A stretch of 64,000 nucleotides of DNA from Clostridium rectalis (GCF_900626095.1 NZ_UYZZ01000001.1:524381-588380), one strand, 5' to 3'; positions 44,729-54,880 are shown, numbered from the stretch's first letter. Notes: generated from the letters alone by a model not told the origin. A program made the numbers and translations.

Positions 44729-46309
44729 ATGGGGGAAATAAAGAGAAGTCCGGTGAAAAAAGAGAAAAGAAAAGGGGGATTTTCGTCATTTTTGGATTGG
44801 GTTGAAAGAGTTGGTAATAAAATGCCTCATCCAGCTGCAATTTTTGTTATTTTAAGTCTTATTATCATTATAATTTCTGATATTTGTGCAAGATGTGGAG
44901 TTCATGCAGAATTTACTATGGTAGATAAAGTGAAAGGAGGCACAAAACTTGAAGATGTAAAAGCTATTAGTTTACTTACAGCAGACGGATTAAGATATAT
45001 GGTTACTAGTGCTGTAGAAAATTTTACTGGTTTTGCTCCTTTAGGAACTGTTCTTGTGGCCATGCTAGGAGTAGGTATGGCAGAGGAATCAGGTCTTATA
45101 CAAGCACTACTTAGAAAAGTTGTAATGAATACACCAAAAAAACTTGTTACAATAGTAGTTGTATTATTAGGTGTAATGTCAAATATTGCATCCGATGCAG
45201 GATATATAGTTTTAATTCCACTAGGAGCTATGGTGTTTTTAAGCTTTGGTAGACATCCTCTTGCAGGTTTAGCAGCTGCATTTGCAGGTGTATCTGGTGG
45301 ATTTAGTGCAAACCTTTTAATAGGAACTACAGATCCATTACTTGGAGGTATAAGTACAGAGGCGGCTAAATTACTTGATGCAAATTATTCAGTTGCAGCA
45401 ACAGGAAATTATTATTTTATGTTGGTATCTACATTTTTAATTACAATAATAGGTACTCTTGTTACAGAAAAAATAGTTGAACCAAGACTTGGTACTTACG
45501 ATAAAGCACCTACTGAGGATATGACTCAATTATCTATAGAAGAAAAAAAAGGATTAAGATCTGCAAGAATAGCATTTTTGATATTTATGATACTATTGTT
45601 AGCTACGCTTATACCATATAATGGAATATTAAGAGATCCTAAGACTCATAAGATAATAGGACATACTCCTTTTATGGATGGAATAGTTCCGATAATAGCT
45701 CTGTTTTTCTTTATTCCAGGAGTAGCTTATGGTATTTCTTCAGGGAAAATAAAAAACAATAAGGATGTAGCTAACTCACTTGGGAAAAGCATGGGAAGAA
45801 TGGGAGGATATCTTGTTTTAGTATTTGTTGCATCTCAATTTGTTGCTTATTTTGGTCATACTAATTTAGGAACAATTTTAGCAGCAAAAGGCGCAGAGTT
45901 TTTAAAAGCTACAGGACTTACAGGAATACCTTTAATAATACTATTTGTTATAGTGGCAGCATTTATAAATCTTTTTATGGGATCTGCTTCAGCAAAATGG
46001 GCTATAATGGCACCAGTGTTCGTACCAATGTTTATGAGAATAGGATATTCACCAGAGTTTACACAAGCTGCATACAGAGTAGGAGATTCTTGTACTAATA
46101 TAATTACGCCTTTAATGTCCTACTTTGCACTTATAGTAACCTTTGCGGAAAAGTATGATGAAGATAGTGGAATAGGAACATTAATATCAACTATGCTTCC
46201 ATACTCAATGTTGTTTTTACTAGGATGGAGTCTACTTTTAATTGGATGGTTTTCTTTGGAATTACCAATGGGACCTAACGCTCCAATTCATTATTTGCTG
46301 ACTATGTAA
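44729..46309 (+). CDS. abgT: AbgT-family transporter
   Basis: 526 residues, about 13 membrane segments. VERVGNKMPHPAAIFVILSL at the N-terminus, GVMSNIASDAGYIVLIPLGA and the NLFMGSASAKWAIMAPVFVPM re-entrant loop are diagnostic of AbgT. Family members import p-aminobenzoyl-glutamate or export sulfonamides; which applies here cannot be told. Start follows AAGGGAGGAACTATATT. Monocistronic, with upstream palindrome and downstream terminator. Confidence 0.9.
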   Translation: MGEIKRSPVKKEKRKGGFSSFLDWVERVGNKMPHPAAIFVILSLIIIIISDICARCGVHAEFTMVDKVKGGTKLEDVKAISLLTADGLRYMVTSAVENFTGFAPLGTVLVAMLGVGMAEESGLIQALLRKVVMNTPKKLVTIVVVLLGVMSNIASDAGYIVLIPLGAMVFLSFGRHPLAGLAAAFAGVSGGFSANLLIGTTDPLLGGISTEAAKLLDANYSVAATGNYYFMLVSTFLITIIGTLVTEKIVEPRLGTYDKAPTEDMTQLSIEEKKGLRSARIAFLIFMILLLATLIPYNGILRDPKTHKIIGHTPFMDGIVPIIALFFFIPGVAYGISSGKIKNNKDVANSLGKSMGRMGGYLVLVFVASQFVAYFGHTNLGTILAAKGAEFLKATGLTGIPLIILFVIVAAFINLFMGSASAKWAIMAPVFVPMFMRIGYSPEFTQAAYRVGDSCTNIITPLMSYFALIVTFAEKYDEDSGIGTLISTMLPYSMLFLLGWSLLLIGWFSLELPMGPNAPIHYLLTM

Positions 46310-46319
46310 TATTTTAATC

Positions 46320-46352
46320 AAAAACACGCAGTAAATTTACTGCGTGTTTTTA
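46320..46352. terminator. Bidirectional terminator
   Basis: Perfect 16-bp stem AAAAACACGCAGTAAA with TTTACTGCGTGTTTTT, symmetrical with A and T tails; includes the stop codon region of yyaC on the other strand. Confidence 0.92.
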
Positions 46353-46922
46353 GCATATTTTTGATGTGCATTTTATATAATTATTACGGTTCTGTTTTAA
46401 AGCTTTTAAAAGAGCTTTAGAGATTGTGTCTGCCATTGTGTATACATAAAATAATCTAGTTTGTTGTAAAATGTATAGATTAGAACATTTGAAACTGGAT
46501 AGCTTATTAACTACTGCTTTAATTGAAATGTCTCCTATGCATATTTGATTAGAAGTTAAAGCTGAAGCAGCAGTTATACCTTCATTTTCTACGAATATTT
46601 TTCCAATATCCTTTGTTTCTCCTAAACATGCATCTATTGCTATAATAAAGTATTCTTTAAGGTTTTTATTTATGTGAGAATAAGTAGCTTTTAAATTATT
46701 ATATGCTACTATATTTTCTAAATCTCCTATTATAGTACATGGGCAATTGCTTTTTTTTAGTAGTGTACCTGTAAGAGGTCCAAGTGAATCCCCTGTACAA
46801 TTATCTGCTCCTATACATAGTATAAGAATTTTATTTTTCCCTTTAATTTTATCCAGTAGATATTTTGAAAGATTTTCTACTGAATTATCCTCTAATGCAT
46901 AAAAATAATTATAGCTTTCCAT
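46350..46922 (-). CDS. yyaC: Spore protease YyaC
   Basis: 190 residues. ILILCIGADNCTGDSLGPLTG near residue 33 and IIAIDACLGETKDIGKIFV near residue 94 are the Asp-containing blocks shared by YyaC and hydrogenase-maturation/GPR-like proteases. YyaC is a sporulation-associated member of this fold. Start 46922 follows AGGGGGATGTGATT on the minus strand. Confidence 0.9.
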   Translation of the reverse strand: MESYNYFYALEDNSVENLSKYLLDKIKGKNKILILCIGADNCTGDSLGPLTGTLLKKSNCPCTIIGDLENIVAYNNLKATYSHINKNLKEYFIIAIDACLGETKDIGKIFVENEGITAASALTSNQICIGDISIKAVVNKLSSFKCSNLYILQQTRLFYVYTMADTISKALLKALKQNRNNYIKCTSKIC

Positions 46923-47120
46923 AATCACATCCCCCTTTAGAGAACCTGTCTTAATTATAGCATGAATTTTTATAATGTTAATAACTAATAATTCAGTTAA
47001 TTCTCTATTTTTCTACAATATAAAAGATATGCAAATAAAATATATCTAAAATATAATTGGAATTTGTATATTGGATACAATTATATTTATATTTCCCAAT
47101 AATATGAAGAAAATTTTAAA

Positions 47121-47149
47121 TAAAAGGGGCAGCTTAGTAAAGCTGTCCC
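47121..47149 (-). terminator. Terminator of the Cys-rich gene
   Basis: On the minus strand GGGACAGCTT pairs with AAGCTGCCCC (one mismatch), followed by TTTTATTT; eight bases after the stop codon. Confidence 0.85.
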
Positions 47150-47156
47150 TAATTTA

Positions 47157-47336
47157 TTACCATCTATTGCAACATAAAGCTATAAGAATCCATGGCCATA
47201 TAGAACCATTATTACATGAAGATCCACAATTTCCTAATCCAAAGAAATTACAGCCAGAATTTCTGCAGCAATTACAACCACAACCACATTTTTTATAGTA
47301 TTCGTACTCACAACAGTTTTTATGCTTGTGTCCCAT
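47157..47336 (-). CDS. Small cysteine-rich protein (59 aa)
   Basis: 59 residues starting MGHKHKNCCEYEYYKKCGCG, with ten cysteines (CC, CxCxCC clusters), a Gly/Asn-rich middle and a hydrophobic end SIWPWILIALCCNRW. An AAGGAGGGATTTAT ribosome site and a dedicated terminator support it as a real single gene. The overall look is of a small spore-surface or YjcZ-like protein, but I cannot assign a family. The reading frame on the opposite strand over the same bases lacks a ribosome site. Confidence 0.75.
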   Translation of the reverse strand: MGHKHKNCCEYEYYKKCGCGCNCCRNSGCNFFGLGNCGSSCNNGSIWPWILIALCCNRW

Positions 47337-47717
47337 ATAAATCCCTCCTTACCCTTTAAAGGCATAATGTATCATGAAAAAAAGAGGATTGTCTACTTTT
47401 ATTATATTCAATTATTTTGTATAGGTGCAATAAATTTATCTTAATACTAATGTATTTATATTTACATAAAAAATATTATGTAAATATAAATTAATGTAAA
47501 CTAAATTAATTAAATTAATATATAAAATATTTTACTCATAAAATAAACATATTAACTATTATTTGTGTTTGTTACATATTTTTGTATAATATTATTATAT
47601 GTCTACATGAAATGTTATTAATTTATCCAATTCAATTACATAAATATAGTTTTTATAATTCTATTAAGTAAACTTATAATAAAAGGAAATAATATATTGG
47701 ATACTAAGGAGGTAAGT
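47337..47717. other. Gene-free AT-rich region
   Basis: About 380 bases without a plausible gene, RNA or repeat. It must contain the divergent promoters of the Cys-rich gene and the pyruvate-kinase-like gene, but I see no clear consensus boxes. Confidence 0.4.
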
Positions 47718-48728
47718 ATGTATATAATTTGTTCTATAGGCCCTAAGATTAATGATGAAAATTCAATTAAAGATATGGCATCAGAAGGAATGAATGTAGC
47801 AAGATTTAATTTTTCCCATATAGATTATAATAATACAGAGAGACTTATTAAATTTATTGTAAATAATTTTAAAAACATAAAAGTATTACAAGATTTACAA
47901 GGAAATAAAATAAGAGTAAGTCATAAGTTTATAAGGGAAGAAAGAGTTTATACAGGGGACATAGTATTTTTTTGTATAGAGGAAAATTATAATTTAAAAT
48001 TTAAAAATAAAAAGGTTGTACCTTTAACAATATTAAAAAATTTGGATTCATTAGCTAATTTAAAAACAATATATATGAAAGATGCTACAATGGAATTTGA
48101 AATAATTGATATATGTGGTAAGTTGGTTAAAACTAGAGTTAAAAAGGGTGGAATTATTAGAAAAGAAAAGGGGGTGAATATACCAAATATTTTTAGAGGT
48201 GATATGAATCTTAATGAAAAAGACAAAAAAGATATAGTTTGGGGATTAAGTAAAGGTGTGGATATAATATGTTTATCTTATGTTACTTGTAAAGAGGATA
48301 TAATAGAATTAAAAGGCTGTATAAGTAAAACATTAAAAAGATTTGGTAAAGGTAATTTTCCTAAAATATGGGCAAAAATTGAGACTAAAGAGGCAGTGGA
48401 AAATATAGATTCAATTTTAGAGGAAGTAGATGGTATAGTGATAGGAAGAGGAGACCTAATACCAGAAACAAATATATTTAAAGTACCATTAATACAGGAG
48501 GAAATTCTAAATAAAACTAAACTAAAAAATAAAGAATATATATTAGGAACTTATTTATTAAACAGTATGAAAAGAAAAGAAACACCATCCTTACCAGAAG
48601 TTGAGGCTTTATACAATCATATAAAGGATGGAATCAATGGTTTTATGTTAGCTGGGGAGGTTTCTACAGGTAGGTATCCTTCAATGTGTGTAAGGACGTT
48701 AAAAGATATAATACTAAAATATAGCTAA
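47718..48728 (+). CDS. Pyruvate-kinase-like barrel lacking the C-terminal domain
   Basis: 336 residues, against about 475-585 for normal pyruvate kinase. Conserved pieces: CSIGPKINDENSI, ARFNFSH, DLQGNKIR (Pro of the usual QGPKIR is Asn), KKGVNIPN, LSYVTCKEDI, WAKIETKEAVENID, DGIVIGRGDLIPET and GFMLAGEVSTGRYP. The short B domain is present but its usual DDG motif reads KDATMEFEI. The C-terminal alpha/beta domain is absent. Catalysis is possible but not certain. ATG 47718 follows AAGGAGGTAAGT; TTG 47697 lacks a site. A free C-terminal domain is encoded at 220-759. Confidence 0.8.
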   Translation: MYIICSIGPKINDENSIKDMASEGMNVARFNFSHIDYNNTERLIKFIVNNFKNIKVLQDLQGNKIRVSHKFIREERVYTGDIVFFCIEENYNLKFKNKKVVPLTILKNLDSLANLKTIYMKDATMEFEIIDICGKLVKTRVKKGGIIRKEKGVNIPNIFRGDMNLNEKDKKDIVWGLSKGVDIICLSYVTCKEDIIELKGCISKTLKRFGKGNFPKIWAKIETKEAVENIDSILEEVDGIVIGRGDLIPETNIFKVPLIQEEILNKTKLKNKEYILGTYLLNSMKRKETPSLPEVEALYNHIKDGINGFMLAGEVSTGRYPSMCVRTLKDIILKYS

Positions 48729-48816
48729 TATATTTTGGTATTAAAAAAGTAAATAAAAGACTTTAAATAAAAAATAAATATTATATAATATAAATATAAA
48801 CAAAGGAGGGTATACT

Positions 48817-49281
48817 ATGGAAAAAGTAGAAAGTTTTGAATTAGATCATAGATACGTTAAGGCACCTTATGTTAGAAAGTGCTGTACTTTATCAGGAAAA
48901 AATGGTGATAAAATAACTAAGTTTGATTTAAGATTTGTACAACCAAATACAAGTGAAATGCCAACTGGAGCAATGCATACCATAGAACATTTATTAGCTA
49001 ATTATTTAAGAGAATTTTTAGATGAGGTTATAGATCTTTCGCCTATGGGATGTAGAACAGGTTTTTATTTGACATTATGGAATGATAGAAATGAAAATGA
49101 AGTTAGAATAGCTTTAGAAAAGTCTTTAAAAAAGGTAATTACTACTGAATGTGTACCAGCAACTAATGAGATACAATGTGGTAATTTTAGAGATCATTCT
49201 TTGTTCGCAGCTAAGGAATATGCAAAATTAGTTTTGAAAAATGGCATAAATGAAAATTATATAATAAAAAATAGTAAATAA
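48817..49281 (+). CDS. luxS: S-ribosylhomocysteine lyase LuxS
   Basis: 154 residues. Zinc ligands HTIEH (HxxEH) and the later Cys in IQCGNFRDHS are intact, with catalytic Cys in MGCRTGFY. Splits S-ribosylhomocysteine to homocysteine and DPD, the precursor of autoinducer AI-2, in methyl-cycle recycling. Start follows AAAGGAGGGTATACT. Monocistronic with a terminator. Confidence 0.96.
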   Translation: MEKVESFELDHRYVKAPYVRKCCTLSGKNGDKITKFDLRFVQPNTSEMPTGAMHTIEHLLANYLREFLDEVIDLSPMGCRTGFYLTLWNDRNENEVRIALEKSLKKVITTECVPATNEIQCGNFRDHSLFAAKEYAKLVLKNGINENYIIKNSK

Positions 49282-49290
49282 AAGATAAAA

Positions 49291-49324
49291 TAAAATGGTC
49301 ATTTTATATGGCCATTTATTTTAT
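49291..49324 (+). terminator. luxS terminator
   Basis: AAAATGGTC pairs with GGCCATTT (one G-T pair), followed by ATTTTATAAC. Confidence 0.75.
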
Positions 49325-49433
49325 AACAAAGAATATACATACAATTATATACATGATATAAAAATGTTGTAAAGTAAGTATCTATTTAGTATTATTGTAT
49401 AGGGCAATTAAATTTTAGATAGGAGGAGAACAA

Positions 49434-50897
49434 ATGTTTAAATTTAATTCCAATTTTAAAGATATAGTTTCTATTGTAAAATGTTTTAAAGCAGATGATA
49501 TGTCAGGAATGGAGGAGATATTAAAAAAATCTAATAGTACTACAGTAAGATTCATATACTCTATTTTTTCTTCAACAAAAAATGCAGTGCCTTTTATAAG
49601 AAAAATAATAAAAAATGTATTAAAACTTACTACTAAAATAAGTAATTTTAATTTAAAACTTTCTCATGCTTCAAAAGATCTTGAAAGACATTCTAATAAA
49701 TTAAGACAAGCTTCTGAAAATCTTTTATCAGCAGTAGAAGAAACTTCTGTAAATATGAACCAAGTAAATCAAGCTATAAGTGAGAATTCTATAGAAATAA
49801 ATAATGTATCAGAAAATACAGATATAATTTCTAAGGAAATTGAAAATAATGATAATGTTCTAAAAGATATATTGAACGTAAATAAAGATGTTTCAGATAA
49901 ATCTAAAAACATGGAAGAAAATATTGGTAATTTACTTAATATAGTTAATAATATGAAAGAAATTATTACAGGTATTGATCAAATAGCAGCTCAAACAAAT
50001 TTATTAGCATTAAATGCTAGTATAGAAGCAGCTAGGGCAGGAGATAATGGAAAGGGATTTGTTGTTGTAGCTGAAGAAGTTAGAAAATTAGCAGAGGATA
50101 CTAAAGATCAGCTTAAGTTTATGGAAGAATTAATGAATCATATAGAAAGTGCATCTAATAAAAGTGCTGATAGTGTTAAATATACTATTGAATCTATAGG
50201 AAAGATGGATGAAAAAATAGATGATATGACAAGTTCATTTATGAAAACTAAAAACTCTATTAGTACTGTTACATTAAGTATTCAAAGCATTTCTTCTAAT
50301 ATGGAAGAAATAAATGCATCTACCAGTGAAGTAACAGCTGTAATGGATTCCATAACTACTAATACAGAGGATTTAACTCAATTATCTGAAGAAATATTTA
50401 AGGAAGCTGATAATTTAGATCACTTATCTAAGTCTATTAATAATATCGATGATGAAATTTCAAATTTAGCAAAAATATGTGGTGATGTCTCAAAAGAAAA
50501 ATTATTTACTATTTCTAATGAAGAATTTGTGGAAACTATAGAAACCGCCATATTTACTCATAAAAAATGGTTAAATGATTTAAAACAAATGGTGGATACA
50601 ATGGAAATAACACCTATACAAGTTGATGGACATAAGTGTGCATTTGGACACTTTTATTATGCTGTAACCCCTAAAAATCAAGAAATTAAAAGTATATGGG
50701 AAAATGTAGGGAAAATACACTTAGATTTTCATGATATTGGTCACTATATTATACAAGATATAAAAAATAATAATAAAGATGGTGCTATGAATAATTACAA
50801 TAAAGCTGACAAATTATCTTCTAAAATAATATCTATGTTTGAAGAAATCAAAGCTAAATCAAAAGAACTAACTTTTAATAATGAATACATATTTTAA
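49434..50897 (+). CDS. Soluble methyl-accepting chemotaxis protein with CZB domain
   Basis: 487 residues, no membrane segment or HAMP. A long coiled coil spans about residues 75-370; the signalling tip [21 protein letters not shown] is intact. The C-terminal 110 residues form a CZB zinc-binding domain: [15 protein letters not shown] and [12 protein letters not shown] supply the His/Cys ligands. Such receptors sit in the cytoplasm and sense zinc or zinc-linked redox signals. Start follows TAGGAGGAGAACAA. Confidence 0.9.
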   Translation: MFKFNSNFKDIVSIVKCFKADDMSGMEEILKKSNSTTVRFIYSIFSSTKNAVPFIRKIIKNVLKLTTKISNFNLKLSHASKDLERHSNKLRQASENLLSAVEETSVNMNQVNQAISENSIEINNVSENTDIISKEIENNDNVLKDILNVNKDVSDKSKNMEENIGNLLNIVNNMKEIITGIDQIAAQTNLLALNASIEAARAGDNGKGFVVVAEEVRKLAEDTKDQLKFMEELMNHIESASNKSADSVKYTIESIGKMDEKIDDMTSSFMKTKNSISTVTLSIQSISSNMEEINASTSEVTAVMDSITTNTEDLTQLSEEIFKEADNLDHLSKSINNIDDEISNLAKICGDVSKEKLFTISNEEFVETIETAIFTHKKWLNDLKQMVDTMEITPIQVDGHKCAFGHFYYAVTPKNQEIKSIWENVGKIHLDFHDIGHYIIQDIKNNNKDGAMNNYNKADKLSSKIISMFEEIKAKSKELTFNNEYIF

Positions 50898-50932
50898 TAG
50901 GAGTTTTAATAATAATTAATTAATATACATAT

Positions 50933-50966
50933 AAGACATTTTACACAAAAGTAAGATGTCTTTTCT
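50933..50966 (+). terminator. Terminator after the chemoreceptor gene
   Basis: AAGACATTTTA pairs with TAAGATGTCTT and is followed by TTC; moderate T-run. Confidence 0.65.
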
Positions 50967-51076
50967 ATAAGATTATTAAAAAATTATTACAAATATATAT
51001 CATAGTAGATAATATTATAAATTTATGTTATTATTAAGAACGGTTGTATAAAACATATGAGGTGGAAGTGATTTTT

Positions 51077-52477
51077 ATGAAAGAATTCTTTTATTATTTT
51101 ACAGCGATATTTCAATTAGCAGTTTTTTCAATAACAATGTATTATTTAATTTTGTCTTTATTTGGATTATACAAAAAAGATGATAAACTTTCACAAAAAT
51201 ATTTACCAACAAAAAAATTTGCATTGCTTGTAGCAGCTCATAATGAAGAAACTGTTATAAGCAATATAATAGAAAGTTTACAATCCTTAGATTATCCTAA
51301 AGAACTCTATGAAATTTTTGTAATAGCAGATAATTGTACAGACAATACAGCTAAAATAGCTAGAAAATGTGGGGCTAATGTATTTGAAAGAAATGTTCCA
51401 GATAAAAGAGGTAAAGGTTATGCTTTAGAATGGATGTTTAGTAATATATTCAATATGGAAGGGAAATATGATTCTATAGCTATATTCGACGCAGATAATT
51501 TAGTATCAAAAAATTTTTTAAACGAAATGAATGCTAAACTTTGTGAAGGTTATAAAGTTGTACAAGGATATATTGATAGTAAAAATCCAAATGATTCATG
51601 GATTACACAATCTTATTCTATTTCATTTTGGACTGCTAATAGATTATTTCAATTAGCAAGAGCCAATCTTGGTTTATCTAACCAGATTGGTGGCACAGGT
51701 TTTTGTATGGATACAGAAATTTTAAAACAATTGGGTTGGGGTGCTACCTGTCTAACAGAAGATTTAGAATTTACTTGTAAACTTGTTTTAAATGGTCATA
51801 AGGTAGGTTGGGCACATCATGCTATTGTTTATGATGAAAAACCATTAACACTTAAACAATCATGGAAACAACGTAAGAGATGGATGCAGGGATTTTCAGA
51901 TGTTGCATCTAGGTTCTTTTTTAAATTACTTAAAAAAGCAATAAAAACTAGAAATTTTACTACTTTAGATTGTGCATTATACACTGTTCAACCATTTGTT
52001 ACACTATTACTAGGTGTATCTGCGGTACTTACTTTAATTCAAAATAATAGTAGGCATGGATTAAATATATTTGTTATAAATTATTTATTTGCTCCAGCAA
52101 TTTGGAAAATATTTAGCATATTACAGTTTTTATTTACTCCATTTATTATGGTAATTGAAAGAAAGCTTTCCAAAAAGTTATTTTCATTATTTACAATTTA
52201 TTCATTAAATATTGTTGTTCTTAGCTATATTTTTGGAGATACACCTAAATTTAAAGAAATATTATTTGGGAACATTATATATATTTCAATATTCCTTTTA
52301 TTTTTATTAATCGTTGATAGAAAGCATTCATTTAAAATATTTATATGGTATTTACTATACGGATTATATACATTAACATGGATTCCAATAACAGTACAAG
52401 GAATAATTGATAAAAACAAAAAAGAATGGAGTCATACAAAACATACTCGAAAGATAAGTATACAGGAAGTTGAATAA
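51077..52477 (+). CDS. Processive-type family 2 glycosyltransferase (membrane)
   Basis: 466 residues. An N-terminal membrane segment, a GT2 domain (residues about 50-280) with VAAHNEETVI, ADNCTDNT, FDADN (DxD), TEDLEF and QRKRWMQG (QxxRW), then three to four membrane segments. This motif set is that of BcsA/IcaA/hyaluronan-type polymerising enzymes, which extend a glycan while passing it through the membrane. ATG 51077 has GGTGGAAGTG upstream. No export or modifying genes flank it, so the polymer is unknown. Confidence 0.88.
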   Translation: MKEFFYYFTAIFQLAVFSITMYYLILSLFGLYKKDDKLSQKYLPTKKFALLVAAHNEETVISNIIESLQSLDYPKELYEIFVIADNCTDNTAKIARKCGANVFERNVPDKRGKGYALEWMFSNIFNMEGKYDSIAIFDADNLVSKNFLNEMNAKLCEGYKVVQGYIDSKNPNDSWITQSYSISFWTANRLFQLARANLGLSNQIGGTGFCMDTEILKQLGWGATCLTEDLEFTCKLVLNGHKVGWAHHAIVYDEKPLTLKQSWKQRKRWMQGFSDVASRFFFKLLKKAIKTRNFTTLDCALYTVQPFVTLLLGVSAVLTLIQNNSRHGLNIFVINYLFAPAIWKIFSILQFLFTPFIMVIERKLSKKLFSLFTIYSLNIVVLSYIFGDTPKFKEILFGNIIYISIFLLFLLIVDRKHSFKIFIWYLLYGLYTLTWIPITVQGIIDKNKKEWSHTKHTRKISIQEVE

Positions 52478-52478
52478 T

Positions 52479-52533
52479 AAGAGTCAACATTTGATTTTTT
52501 TTACCAATAAAATTCAAATGTTGACTTTTTTCT
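52479..52533 (+). terminator. Terminator after the glycosyltransferase gene
   Basis: AAGAGTCAACATTTGA (52479-52494) pairs with TCAAATGTTGACTTTT (52514-52529), followed by more T. Confidence 0.88.
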
Positions 52534-52585
52534 TTCATAATGATAATATTTACTCTGATATATTTTAAATTTAATATGTAAATTA

Positions 52586-52655
52586 CATCCATATAATTCT
52601 GAGAATATGGCTCAGAAGTTTCTACGAGAAACCGTAAAATTTCTCACTATGGGTG
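52586..52655 (+). promoter_or_regulatory. Purine riboswitch, guanine class
   Basis: P1 pairs CATCCATA (52586-52593) with TATGGGTG (52648-52655). Conserved core: ATATAATTCTGAGAATATGG, GTTTCTAC, CCGTAAA and the discriminating C in TCACTATGG, which specifies guanine/hypoxanthine rather than adenine. The permease gene that follows fits this ligand. Confidence 0.93.
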
Positions 52656-52680
52656 AATCTATATTTAATAGAATTGGAAT

Positions 52681-52728
52681 AAAATTCTGTTGCTGGATTT
52701 ACTCAAAAATTTAGTAACAGAATTTTTA
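52681..52728 (+). terminator. Riboswitch-controlled terminator
   Basis: AAAATTCTGTTGCT (52681-52694) pairs with AGTAACAGAATTTTT (52713-52727), one G-T pair, T-run included; 28 bases before the permease start. Confidence 0.88.
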
Positions 52729-52755
52729 TATTTCAAAGTTTATAAGGAGGGAAAT

Positions 52756-54180
52756 ATGACTAATAATCAATTAAAAAATAAAAAGCAATCATTTTTAGAA
52801 TCATTTTTCAAACTTAATGAAAATCAAACTTGTGTTAAGACAGAAGTATTAGCTGGTTTTACAACTTTTATAACTATGGCATATGCATTACTTGTAATTC
52901 CAAATATACTTAAATTTTCAGGAATGAATTCTTTAGGAATAAGAGGAGACGAAGCAGCTTCTCTGTCTGCTCTGAACGATCATGTAGTTGCTTCTGTATT
53001 TGCAGGAATGTGTCTCACTTCAGCTATTGGAACTATTATAATGGGAATTTATGCGAATTTACCTTTTGCAGTGGCACCAGGTATAGGACTTACAGCGTTT
53101 TTTACATATAGTGTATGTTTAACATTAGGATATAGTTGGCAACAAGCTTTAGCAGCTGTATTTATTTCTGGAATATTGTTTATAATTATAACAATAACAT
53201 CTATAAGAGAAAAAATAGTTGAGGCATTACCACAAAATTTGAAAGTTGCTATTACAGGAGGAATCGGACTTTTTATAGCACTTATAGGGTTAAAAAGTGG
53301 TAGTATAATTGTACCTAATCCTTCAACTTTAATTGGTTTTGGTAGTTTTACTAATTCTAATGCAGCTCTTACGTTAATTGGTTTAGTTATTATGATAGTG
53401 TTAATGGCAAAAAAAATTAAGGGAGCTATGCTTATATCTATAATTTTAACTACTTTAATAGGTATTCCTATGGGAATAACAAATATAAGTGGTATAAAAC
53501 TCTTTAGTATTCCATCTAATATATCACCTACATTTTTTGCATTTGATTTTAAAGGTTTACTATCTCATAATGGAACTGGAATTGTAGGAGCATTAACTAG
53601 TGTATTTATGGTTGTTTTAACATTTAGTCTTGTAGATTTATTTGATACCATAGGTACATTAGTAGGAACTGCTCAAAAGGCAAATATGATACAATCAGAT
53701 GGTAAAATTAAAAATATGAAAAAAGCACTATTAGCTGATGCAATAGCAACAACTATAAGTTCATTATTTGGCACGACTACAACAGCCACTTATATAGAAT
53801 CAACAGCTGGTATAGCTGAAGGCGGAAGAACTGGCCTTTCAGTAGTAGTAGTTGGAAGTTTATTTGCGCTATCATTATTTCTTGGAGATTTAGTTGGAAT
53901 AGTTCCTGCAGAAGCTACTGCTCCAGCACTTGTAATAATTGGATCTCTTATGATGGGTTCCATTAAAAACATTGATTTTGATGATTTTAGTGAATCTGTT
54001 CCAGCATTTTTTACAATAGCTATAATGCCATTTAGTTATAGTATAGCTAATGGAATAGCTGCAGGTATTATATTTTATCCAATAATAAAAATTGCTACTG
54101 GAAAGTATAAGATGGTTCATCCTATTATATACATTTTAGCAATACTGTTTATTTTAAGATTTATTTTATTACCTCAATAA
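52756..54180 (+). CDS. NCS2-family guanine/hypoxanthine permease
   Basis: 474 residues, about 12-14 membrane segments. AGFTTFITMAYALLVIPNIL, PFAVAPGIGLTAFFTYSVCL and DLFDTIGTLVGTAQKANM are AzgA/PbuG-subfamily blocks; the STAGIAEGGRTGLS loop is intact. Imports purine bases by proton symport. Start 52756 follows AAGGAGGGAAAT; an earlier in-frame start at 52690 would lie within the terminator. Expression is under the guanine-class riboswitch just upstream. Confidence 0.93.
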   Translation: MTNNQLKNKKQSFLESFFKLNENQTCVKTEVLAGFTTFITMAYALLVIPNILKFSGMNSLGIRGDEAASLSALNDHVVASVFAGMCLTSAIGTIIMGIYANLPFAVAPGIGLTAFFTYSVCLTLGYSWQQALAAVFISGILFIIITITSIREKIVEALPQNLKVAITGGIGLFIALIGLKSGSIIVPNPSTLIGFGSFTNSNAALTLIGLVIMIVLMAKKIKGAMLISIILTTLIGIPMGITNISGIKLFSIPSNISPTFFAFDFKGLLSHNGTGIVGALTSVFMVVLTFSLVDLFDTIGTLVGTAQKANMIQSDGKIKNMKKALLADAIATTISSLFGTTTTATYIESTAGIAEGGRTGLSVVVVGSLFALSLFLGDLVGIVPAEATAPALVIIGSLMMGSIKNIDFDDFSESVPAFFTIAIMPFSYSIANGIAAGIIFYPIIKIATGKYKMVHPIIYILAILFILRFILLPQ

Positions 54181-54298
54181 ATGTATTAATTAAAGCATAT
54201 AGTATCAGATACTATGTACTTTTTATTTACTGGTATACATAATTACACTGTATTATAATATAAATTATAGCTAAAAATTATAAAAAGGAGTAGATAAT

Positions 54299-54880
54299 AT
54301 GACTACGGCCATAGAAAAAATAGGTTATGATAAATGCACTGGCTGTTTTGGATGCTATAATGTGTGTGACTTTAATGCTATAGAAATGAAATTGGATAAG
54401 TTAGGGTTTTATTATCCTAAGATATATAAAAGTAAATGTACTAATTGTAATAAATGTTACAATGTATGCCCTATTATTATATGTAATAAAGAAAATAGGG
54501 ATATTAACAAATTAAAAGTATATGGAGCGCATAGTTTAGATGAAAATATACGAAAGATAAGCTCCTCTGGAGGAATATCTACAGAACTTGGTAGGTATAT
54601 TTTAAGAGATAATGGGGTGGTATTTGGTGTTGCCTGGAATAAAGATTTTTTAGTACATCATATAGAAATAAGAGAAGAAAAAGATATTTTTAAAATAATA
54701 GGCTCTAAATATATACAAAGTAATGTTTTGGACACTTATGAAAAAATATATAAAATCACTAATGAGGAGAAGAAAAAAGTATTGTTTATTGGATTGCCCT
54801 GTCAGGTAGCTGCTTTAAAAAATATTGTAAATAATAATAATCTGATTACAGTAGACTTGATTTGTCATGGGGTACCTTAA
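54299..54880 (+). pseudogene. F420-hydrogenase/dehydrogenase beta-subunit-like gene, cut by prophage insertion
   Basis: 193 residues, about half the usual 360-400. Two [4Fe-4S] ferredoxin motifs (CTGCFGCYNVC and CTNCNKCYNVC) are followed by the FrhB-type domain (KISSSGGISTELGRYIL, FIGLPCQVAALKNIV). Homology stops right after the conserved DLICHGVP and a stop codon follows immediately; the recombinase gene of a prophage begins on the other strand 32 bases on. The 3' half should lie beyond the right end of the prophage. Electron-transfer role of the intact protein is unknown. Start follows AAAAAGGAGTAGATAAT. Confidence 0.85.

Noticed and set aside
47071..47298. Open frame on the + strand rich in His, Pro and Gln
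   Set aside because: It is the complement of the Cys-rich minus-strand gene, which has a strong ribosome site and terminator; the + frame has neither.
53890..54120. Open frames on the minus strand inside the purine permease gene
   Set aside because: Low-complexity shadows of an intact transporter gene.
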